NCBI GenBank assembly: GCA_954871525.1 | Contig: OX940862.1 | Location: forward strand, 11,180,501-11,244,500 | DNA from: Parietaria judaica | Lineage: Eukaryota; Streptophyta; Magnoliopsida; Rosales; Urticaceae | Length of the DNA stretch: 64,000 bases | Reading direction: 5' to 3' | Part shown: positions 55,596-64,000 of the stretch, one piece after another | How positions within the stretch are numbered: the stretch's first letter is position 1 | Layout of the letters: each line of letters starts with the position of its first letter | Made by a program: the position numbers and the translations under genes | The notes under the pieces: generated by a model | Databases searched by the model: none | Seen by the model: only the letters and a program-made list of their open reading frames with translations | What the model was told of the DNA's origin: nothing

Positions 55596-57086
55596 ATGGA
55601 AGTGACGATCCTCTCTCGAGACACTATTAAACCGTCTCTCTCACAAAGCGATCTTCAGTCTCTGAAACCCCACAATCTCTGCGTCTTTGACCAGCTCACC
55701 CCCACCACTTACCCTGCAACAGTCCTATTCTACCCCATAACCAAACCAGGCTTCGATCTCTCCCAAACCCTAGCTCGCATGAAGGACTCCCTGTCCGAAA
55801 CCCTAGCCCTTTTCTACACTTTCTCCGGCAGGGTCAAGGGCAACCTCTACGTCGACGACTTCTCCGCCGGGGTCCCCTTCGTCGAGGCACGAGTCAACCG
55901 CCGCATGTTGGACTACTTCGTCGAACTGAACAGAGACGCGGCCCACGTGGAGTCGCTGAGCGAGTTCGTCGCATGCAAGCCTTTTCGGCGAGAGACCGAG
56001 ACTTTAGGCCCTCAAGTTGCCTTTCAAGTCACTGTTTTCGAGTGCAACGGATTTTCCCTCGGAGCTTCCGTGTCCCACAAGGTATCCGACGCCAAGTCTC
56101 TCGGCCACTTCCTCGACACGTGGGCCGCGATATCTTCCGGAGCCAAGCACAAGATTGCCCCTCCGAACCTCTCGGACGCGGCGAGGATCTTCCCTCCATT
56201 GCGAGAAATGCCGGAGAATGCGCTTTCGTTGATGGACAGGCTCTGGTTCGAGCGGAATAATAAGTGTGCCACGAGGAGGTTCTTCTTCAGCGAGAAGGCG
56301 ATCGATGCGCTGAAAGCCCTGGCTCGGAGCGAAAGCGTTCCGATGCCGACGCGCAACGAGGCTGTGAGCTGCTTCATATGGAAGCATGCCATGTCGGCAT
56401 CAAGGGCGGTGTCGGCTAAACCGAGAACTTCTGTGGTGACGCACGCTGTGAATTTCCGGCAGCGGATGAATCCCCATCGGGCGGCGGCACTTGAGTGGTG
56501 CACGGGGAACCTCTTCTGGTGGGCCGGCGTTGCAGCCGATCCCGGTACTGAGGTATCTAATTCTTGAAGAGCCTTATTTATTTTTAAGAGTTTTCGATTT
56601 AACTATATACGATTAACCGGTTATATATACATACGCACACTAAAGAAAGAGACCGAGCTGGCCGAGCTGGTGGCACAGACGAGGGACGTTTTGAGCACGT
56701 TCGACGGCGACTACCTCGAGACGATGGCAGGGGAAGGCGGGTTCGAGCCACTATCGGAATTCTTGAGCCAGCTCGAAGTGATGCTTTCGGAGGAAGCGGA
56801 GAAACCGGACATCTTCGCCTTCACCAACTGGAAGGGCTTCTGCGATGGGGTCGATTTCGGGTGGGGAAAACCCGTCTGGGTCGGGTCCCACGGTGAGGTC
56901 GGGGCCGAGTTTCGGAACTTGATCGTTTTGGCCAATAAACAAGGCAGTGACAAAGAAATTGAGGCCTTTCTAACGTTGGAAGAGAAGCTAATGAGTGTTT
57001 TGGAGAAAGATAACAACTTCTTGGCTTTCGCTTCCACAACAGAGCTTGTGCTACCTTCTCCAAGCCTCATCACTTCCAAGATATGA
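55596..57086 (+). CDS. BAHD acyltransferase, copy 2
   Basis: Two exons, 55596-56552 and 56646-57086, phase-0 intron of only 93 bp; 465 residues. The catalytic HKVSD (H161-D165) and DFGWG (389-393) are intact, with NLFWW at the end of exon 1. It is co-linear with copy 1 at 50929 except for one extra residue (RNNKC against RQRC), and shares the same intron position with a much shorter intron. The acceptor at 56645 lacks a strong pyrimidine tract; an alternative in-frame AG six bases downstream would remove two residues. Differences from copy 1 cluster around residues 110-145 and 375-415, so the two may prefer different acceptors; this is inference. Cytosolic CoA-dependent acylation of a specialised metabolite is the expected role. 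Confidence 0.92.
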
Positions 57087-58122
57087 ATAATTTAATACTA
57101 TTTCCGTTCTTAATATATATATATATATATATATGTTGATATCACACGAACGTAATATTTGCATGTGGATGTGGTCAATAAGGTATTTGACTTGTATTCT
57201 CTGTATTAATGTTGTGGAATTTGGTTAATTATAAAGTTCATTCACGGATTTAATACAGTCTAGTGTTTTTTTTTTCTTCGCAATATTCTTGTACTTATTA
57301 TATGCCTATGTCGCACCAAGTTTAATGCAATAATGTAGCAGTAAATCAACCAAAAAGGTATTTAATATTTATGCCACTCCAATATATTGAAGTTGGTGGT
57401 GTACTTGACATGATAACCCTCAACAAAAACAAATGAAGTTAAACCACTCTCAGCTAGGTTATAGGAAAGAGGAGAAACACCATTAGGCAGAGGCAGTGTT
57501 TGAGATTTTAAGGCCTAATTAGGCGAAGTGTAATTTTGGGAGCCTATTGGTATTGAAAATATAATTTTTTATGCAAAAGTATATAATAATAATAATAATT
57601 AGAAATTAAATATGACGCATCAAATTCGAAAGTACAAATAAAAATTCCAAATTAAAGTACCTTCAAATTGAAATAAATCAAACATTTACAAGAAAATCTA
57701 TATCTAAATTCCAAGTTCAAAACGGAAACAAATGAACGCAATAACATCAGTAATATAATGCCGCGGAACTCTACGCTAACTGCCTAACCACTAAAACCAA
57801 CTGCGAATTCCTCTGCGTGGTATGATCACAAAAACACACAGACTTGAGTTGAGTCAAAGAAAATAAATAAATTTAAGAGATATTCCTTCTCTTATTGAAT
57901 TCATTTGCTTTGAGAATACAGCTTCCATTTTTGCAATTGCAATGAATGATATTGGTAACTTATGAGCTTCTGACAATAATAACCTTGCTTCAAATCTTAT
58001 ACACTTAACAAATTTAGATCATTTTCACATTTAACACTTAATATCTCAACTCAAATTATTAACTTATAATAGCCATAAACAAATACATAATTAATTTTAA
58101 AAAACTAGTATATATTCTGTAT
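57087..58122. other. Spacer between convergent BAHD copy 2 and the BAHD pseudogene
   Basis: TA-rich 3' region of copy 2 followed by AT-rich sequence. No gene recognised. Confidence 0.45.
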
Positions 58123-59510
58123 TCATATCCTAGAGCTGATAACATGACCTTGCACTAGGTTTGTTGTGGAAGCAAAAGCCAAGAACTTGTCATCTCTCTC
58201 CAACACAGCCATAATCTTCTCTTCCAACGCAACAAAAGCTTCAATCTCTTTTTCACTCCCTTGTTTATCCACCAAAACAATCAGATTCCGAAACTCGGCC
58301 CCAAGCGCACCTTGCGTCCCGACCCAAACGGGTTTGCCCCATCCAAAATCGACCCCGTTGAAGAAGCCTTTCCAGTTTGTGAAGGCGAAGATGTCTGGCT
58401 TCTCTGCCTCCTCCGACAGCATCACCACGAACCATGGCTCACGAACTCTGATATCGGCTCGAACCCGTTATCACCAACCATCGTCTCGAGATACTCGCCG
58501 TTGAATGCGCTCAGCATTTCCCTCGTTTGTCTCACAAGCTCGGCGAGCCCTGTCCCCACCTCGCAGCTTGGATCGGCTGCAACAAAGGCCCACCAAAAGA
58601 GATTCCCCGTGCACCATTCCAGCTCAGCCACACGGTGTGGCTTCATCCGCTTCTGGAAGTTGACCGCGTGCGCCACGACAAACGTCCTCGGTTTAGCCGA
58701 CACTTCCATCGCTAGGCGTGCTTCCATATGAAGCAACTCACCGTCTCAATGCGTGTCGGCTCCGGAACACTCTCTCTTAGAGCTAGGGCTTTCAGTGCTT
58801 CCACCTCCTTCTCGCCAAAGAAGAATCTTCTCGTGGTACACTTCCGTCGCTCGAACCAGAGACGGTCCAGCAGTGCAATCGCGTTCTCCGGCACCTCTTG
58901 AAGCAGTGGGAAGAGCCTCGCAGCGTCTGAGAGGTTCGGAGGGATAATCTTGTGTTTGGCTCCGGAAGTTATCGCAGTACTTGTCAAGGAAGTGGCAAGA
59001 GTCTTGCCGTCGCACACCTTGTGGCACAAGGAACTCCCGACGGTGAAACTATTGCACTCGAAATAAGTGACTTGGAAGGCGATTAGTGGGCCTGACGAGT
59101 CGGTCTCTCGGCGAAAAGGCTTGCACGGCACGAGCTCGCTCAGCGACTCCACGCGGGCTACGTCTCTGTTCAGCTCGGCGATATAGTCCGACATGCGATG
59201 GTCGACTCGTGCCTCGACGAAGGGCGCGCACTCCGGCGGAGAAGTCGTCGATGTGGAGGTTGTCCTTGACTCGGCCGGAGAAAGTGTAGAATAGGGCTAG
59301 GGTTTCGGAGAGGGAGTCCTTCATGCGAGCTAGGGTTTGGGAGAGGTCGAAGTGTGGGTTTGTTATGGAGTAGAAGAGGATTATTGCAGGGTAAGTGGTG
59401 GGAGTGAGCTGGTCAAAGACGCAGAGATTGTGGGGTTTCAGAGAGTCAATGTCTCTTGGAGAGAGAGAGGGTTTGATTGTCTTCTCTCGAGAGAGGATTG
59501 TCACTTCCAT
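58123..59510 (-). pseudogene. BAHD acyltransferase, copy 3, frameshifted and intronless
   Basis: The translation follows copies 1 and 2 from MEVTILSREKTIKPSLSPRD to the end, but in several frames. Visible breaks: a 4-bp insertion near 59224-59230 (after DDFSAGV), a small deletion near 58712-58720 that brings a stop after CFIWKHA, and a net 2-bp gain near 58430. The motif HKVCD (catalytic H and D) and DFGWG survive. At the intron position of the other copies the coding sequence runs straight through (DPSCEVGTGLAEL), with no intron. The copy is inverted relative to the other two. It cannot yield a full protein; disabling changes look recent, since identity remains high. Confidence 0.88.
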
Positions 59511-59687
59511 GATGATGACGGTGTTGCTTCGAAGATTAAAACCAGTGTTTATAACTTTATACATAACAAACAAACATCGATCGAGATGACATGTGATGTA
59601 CTGAGTTCGATAGTACTGAAACAGATGTTGATGTTGAAACGAAGATGTATGGTTAATGTCACTTACTATATATATGTAATATGTACA

Positions 59688-60420
59688 CAGGGCCGGCCCT
59701 CAAGGCCCTAGGCGAAAAATAATTTTGAGGCCCGTATTAAAGTTGAGAAATTAAATTCTAGTGCATATTATAATTCTAAATTGAGATTCCTCTAAAGCTT
59801 CTTTTTTCGTTTTTTATTTTCTCTTTGCGGCACCAGGCTTGAATTTTCTAAATGAACTCATGAAATTTGATCCTCAATAACATAAAATTCAGAAATATAC
59901 ATATTAGTTCATTTCTTTATAATTTAACTGAATAATAAAAAAACAAGAAATTAAATGTTTCAATACCTAATAATCGAACTAAAATACTCCATATTAGACC
60001 TTGAATATTTTATTAATCAATTGAATTCCAATCCAGTTTAATATAATATAATATTATATATATATATATAAAGATTTAAGAACTCTTGCCAAACTAAGAG
60101 CAACAAGCCAACAACAACATAATATTATATTATATATTATATATACAAATCAAATGTAACCGAAATTATAATGTCTTGATGTTGTTTTTCTATAGTGGCA
60201 TTAGGGCATATTTAATTTTTTTTATTTTTTTTGAAAGAGGGCATATTCAATTCAGAGTAGACATAAATGATCCATGATTCATCATTTGTTTTTTAGGTTT
60301 AAAAATTATTTTTCTTTAGGCTCTTTATCACACATTTGGATGCCCCTTAGTGTTATTTTTGCCCTCAAAAGTGAGGCCTTAGGCCCATGCCTAGTCCACG
60401 TACCCACAAGGCCGGCTCTG
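59688..60420. mobile_element. hAT-type non-autonomous element, 733 bp
   Basis: Ends CAGGGCCGGCCCTCAAGG (left) and CCACAAGGCCGGCTCTG (right) are inverted repeats. The flanks are the identical 8-bp sequence TATGTACA (59680-59687 and 60421-60428), as expected for hAT insertion. The interior contains ccctaggcg and aggcccatgcctag words typical of this family and no transposase. Confidence 0.88.
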
Positions 60421-60815
60421 TATGTACACGGAGTAACGCAGACACTTCTTTGATGATACAGCGAATATCACGTATATAGGTTATTAGCGGCAAAAGTTCC
60501 AAGTTTTTTCAAAAATAACAGTAAGTATTCAATTTTTTTTTACTTTTTTTTTTTGAAAGAGGGCATATTCAATTCAGGGTAGACATAAATGATTCATGAT
60601 TCATCATTGTTATTTAGGTTTAAATATTAATTTTCTTTGGGCTCTTTATCACACATTGCCCCTTAATGTTATTTTTGCCCTCAAAAGTGAGGCCCTAGGC
60701 CCATGCCTAGTCCAAGTACCCACAAGGCCGGCTCTGTATGTACAACGAATATCACGTATATAGGTTATTAGCGGCAAAAGTTCCAAGTTTTTTTAAAAAT
60801 AACAATAAGTACTCA
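60226..60815. repeat. Tandem duplication of the hAT element's right end and flank
   Basis: The segment from gaaagagggcatattcaatt through the hAT right end and on to ggttattagcggcaaaagtt occurs twice (about 60226-60516 and 60543-60800), with small differences. The second copy therefore repeats a hAT terminus, with tatgtaca, that has no matching left end. Confidence 0.85.
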
Positions 60816-61040
60816 ATGTTTTACCCGAATAAAGTTGTCAAACTCTTATAATATATAACACACATGTTCCAAGGTAGCTGGTAAGGACGTACTTGTGACA
60901 TGCTATATTAAAAATTGGAAATTTCGTCCAATTAAAAAAAGATACATATCATTATTTTTATTTGGAAGATCAGAATTGGTACTTTTACCGCTAATATGTT
61001 TATTATTGATACACTATTTTTCCAAACGCTATATATAATA

Positions 61041-62525
61041 GGACAAATAAACCAAATGCCCATTTGTGACTCAAGGTTTAAAAAAATGCCCATTCTTATT
61101 TTTGGCAATCAAAATCACCAACTAATTGAAATATGGACTAATTTACCCTTAGAATTAATTAATTAATATTTGGAATTTAAATTACATTTAAAACTAATTA
61201 ATAATTAGAATTTATTAATAAAATAAAAATAACAATATTTCCTTAAATATAGTTAAATACAATAATTGACTAATATAAATCATTTCTTAATTATTTTCGA
61301 ATATTCTCTCCTTATTGATTAACATTCTAACGATTTAAACTTTAAAATCAAAATTTCAAAATTCCTAAAACCGTAGGAAATAATGAGCAAAAATTAATAT
61401 AAAATCTACAAACATTATATATCAATATATTTAAACTGTAAATATATATACAAAATTTAAACTGTAATTAGATATGCAAAATTTAAACAGTAAATATAAT
61501 CACAAAATATATTCAAACTGTAAGTATATATACGAAATTTAAAGTGTAATTATAATTACAAGGCTGTAAATATATATACCAATACCAAAACTGTAAATAT
61601 ATTTAAACTGTAAAAACTGTAAATATATATTTAAACTGTAAATATATATACGAAAAATTTATTAACCTGTAAAAACTGCATATATTTTTACGAAAATATT
61701 ACCACTGCAAAATCGTGTAAAACCCCTATAAAATTGTGTAAATCCATTTACAAAATTCGGTAAATGCATTTACAAATCGTGTAAATCCTTTACAATATCG
61801 TGTAAATTCATTTAACACTCCAAGAAATATACCACTCCAAGATCTTGTGAAATGATTTACAAAAATAAAAAATCTTACCGTGTTTGATCCGGCAACCGAG
61901 AGACGGAAAAACAAAGGAGAATGACGGAGGGCGACCGCGACGGAGAGTGATGTAGGAAGGATGCGCGACGGAGGTCGACGACCGCGACGAAGAGCGACTA
62001 AAAAAGAGGCGCGACGAAGGGCGACGGAGGAAGGAGGCGCGATGGAGGGCGACCGCGACGGAGGCAACGGTCACCTCCTCGGCCGTCGAAGCCACGCCCG
62101 GAGAGAGAGAAAGGGAGGGGGGGGGGGGAGAATCGAGCAGACTTTTGAGAGAGAGAGAGAGAGAAAGAGGGGAGAAGAGAGCAGGCGTGAAAAAGAGAGA
62201 GAGGGGGGGATGGAGAGAGAGAGAACGTGAGAGAAAGAGGGAAATAGGAAGAAAAATGATTTGATTTTTGAATTAAAGTAACAAAATTAAATGATAATTT
62301 AATTAATAAGGGAAATTTTTCAACCAAAATTTTAGGATAATTTAATTTCGATAATTAAAATATATAATAAATAATTAAATATGAAAATAAATAAATATAA
62401 TTAAAACCATGGTTAATATGGTCCAAAATATTTTTAAAAAGGATATAACTAAATTGTTTGAAAGTATGTGCATTTTCCTCAAACCTTTAGTGTTTTTTGA
62501 GCATGAACATTTCATGTGATTTTCT
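61041..62525. mobile_element. Probable MULE-type non-autonomous element, 1.5 kb
   Basis: The left end GGACAAATAAACCAAATGCC and the reverse complement of the right end AGAAAATCACATGAAATGTT align position by position at more than half of the bases and remain similar inward (aaggttta...aaaatgc). Both sides carry TATATAATA (61032-61040 and 62526-62534), a 9-bp match, though AT-rich. Inside, 61430-61800 has degenerate aaactgtaaatatatat and tttacaaaatcgtgtaaat repeats, and 61900-62230 is GC-rich with repeated gcgacggagggcgac words. No transposase seen. Confidence 0.6.
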
Positions 62526-62534
62526 TATATAATA

Positions 62535-64000
62535 TCATTCTGCTAGTAAACTCAATAATGATAGTGTATTTGGGGTATTGATTTTGAAGTAGTGCTTGAA
62601 GTGAAGTTTTCAAATAAATGCATTACTATTTGACGAAAAGTATTAAGCATAACACATATTTATAGCTAGGCAAACTCAATAAATTTTAGCAGTACATACT
62701 CATAAGCTAACATATAGCTATAGGTACTTGTGCTGTTATTAATTTGTTAGCAAGTACCCTATTCTTTTAATAGAACAAATTCAATTTTCTAACTAACCAT
62801 GTTCTATCATATCACTATAAGTCTTTATCTTCACTTGTGAATTTTTTAAGAGATCACCCAATCGAAGTTTTTTTCCTTTTTTCCTTTTCGAATGAGCTAC
62901 CGAACTACATTTTAACTTTCTTTAATCCATAATCTCATACTTATGTATGATCTCGATGACCATGCAATACCTGCACGCTCTCAAAAATGTCCCATAAATG
63001 CATCTCTAAATTGTTAATATATAAAATGAAATAGATCAGCACAATTTAATCTTTCTCGATCTCTAGGTTTACAGAATTGATCGAGTGTCAAAGTGGAGTT
63101 ACATTGAAGTTGTTGCAATAGCCAATAAGTTTATAGGGTTTAATAAATCTCTACATAAAATATATAGTTGATGGTGACTGCTTTTCAAATGAATTGGTTC
63201 TCTGTCTCTCCTAATCAATTTTGGGTTGAATTCGTTAGAAATCTTTTCGAGTTTTGTTGACGTCGGAACGTGAATCATGCATCAATCTTTCTAGTATCTC
63301 AAGCACTCTAAATCTACACTAGAGTATTAAACGCAAAGATAATCTGAATAAGATAAGTCTTTGTGTTCAGAAGTCGGAATATGCAAGAGGAAGTGACATC
63401 CGAACTGTGGGCAAAATTCAGATTTTCTAGAAAAATGTTTTAAAAAAAAATTTAGAGCGAGATCAGAGGGAAAAATTAGATTTCGTGTTATAATCTTATG
63501 AACTCTCACGGGTTTATTGAGAAATAGTTGTGTTTTATTGAGTAATAACCTTTAACAAAGTCATTTGTTATCTTCCAAGTGATGCCATTCTTAATGAATG
63601 ACGACATCAATATATACGTCGAAACAATGCGTTTCTTAAGCATTAAAATTAGTAAAAAAAAATATTAAAAGATAATAAAAAGAAACTTTCTCATTTATCT
63701 TAAATATTTTCAACTTCATTCTAATATTAAAGTAACGTCTTATTTTCTATTATTTTTCAAACTTTTGTTCTACTTGAATTAATTTATCTCTCTTTAATGT
63801 ACTTCTTTGGCTTTCCTTGGACCAAACACAATCATCATCGTTCTGGGATTGAACATTTTGATCGTAAACGAACAATCAAAAGTAATCGCAAAATATGGTC
63901 ACCGATGGCCAAATCTAGAACTTTCCCGAGTCAATCGACATTCAGAAAACTGTAAAAAATATAATTGATTCTCATGATTACCTTCTTATATATATGTAGA
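62535..64000. other. AT-rich end of window
   Basis: No gene, RNA or element recognised up to the window end. Short frames have no protein character. Confidence 0.45.

Noticed and set aside
61961..62230. 89-codon basic frame in the GC-rich core
   Set aside because: Composition follows gcgacggaggg and agagaga repeats; no domain is visible on either strand.

Overview
This window is nuclear DNA of a flowering plant, most likely a eudicot. It is AT-rich, with many GT-AG introns, TA-rich spacers, miniature transposons, and genes whose closest relatives I recognise are plant families. I could not name the species. All gene models were assembled by hand from reading frames and splice sites; each multi-exon CDS closes to a whole number of codons.

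Layout. 0.4-1.8 kb (+): farnesol kinase (FOLK-like). 2.4-4.1 kb (-): intact CYP71-type cytochrome P450. 5.2-10.2 kb (-): ELF6-type JmjN/JmjC histone demethylase with four C-terminal zinc fingers. 12.4-17.9 kb: a non-autonomous Mutator-like element (Pack-MULE) with a perfect 9-bp target duplication; it holds an EXO84 gene fragment, a nodulin-like transporter fragment and a palindromic 20-bp minisatellite. 19.7-21.5 kb (+): a second P450 with in-frame internal deletions. 22.9-25.8 kb (-): nodulin-like MFS transporter. 26-34.5 kb: gene-poor. 34.6-37.7 kb (-): RZ-1-type RNA-binding protein. 38.5-41.5 kb (-): Ycf45/SPD1-like plastid P-loop ATPase, with a solo LTR in one intron. 42.7-45.0 kb (-): ACT-domain protein of the ACR9/ACR10 type. 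45.5-50.8 kb: transposon-rich spacer. 50.9-59.5 kb: three BAHD acyltransferase copies, two intact (+) and one frameshifted (-). 59.7-62.5 kb: hAT-type and MULE-type elements.

The genes do not form one pathway. Housekeeping, plastid and chromatin genes (FOLK, ELF6, RZ-1, SPD1-like, ACR) are interleaved with locally duplicated specialised-metabolism families (P450, BAHD) that show the usual birth and decay: intact copies, an internally deleted copy and a frameshifted copy. I see no evidence of a new multi-gene system. The most unusual structure is the Pack-MULE with its hairpin-unit minisatellite organised into 100-bp higher-order repeats.
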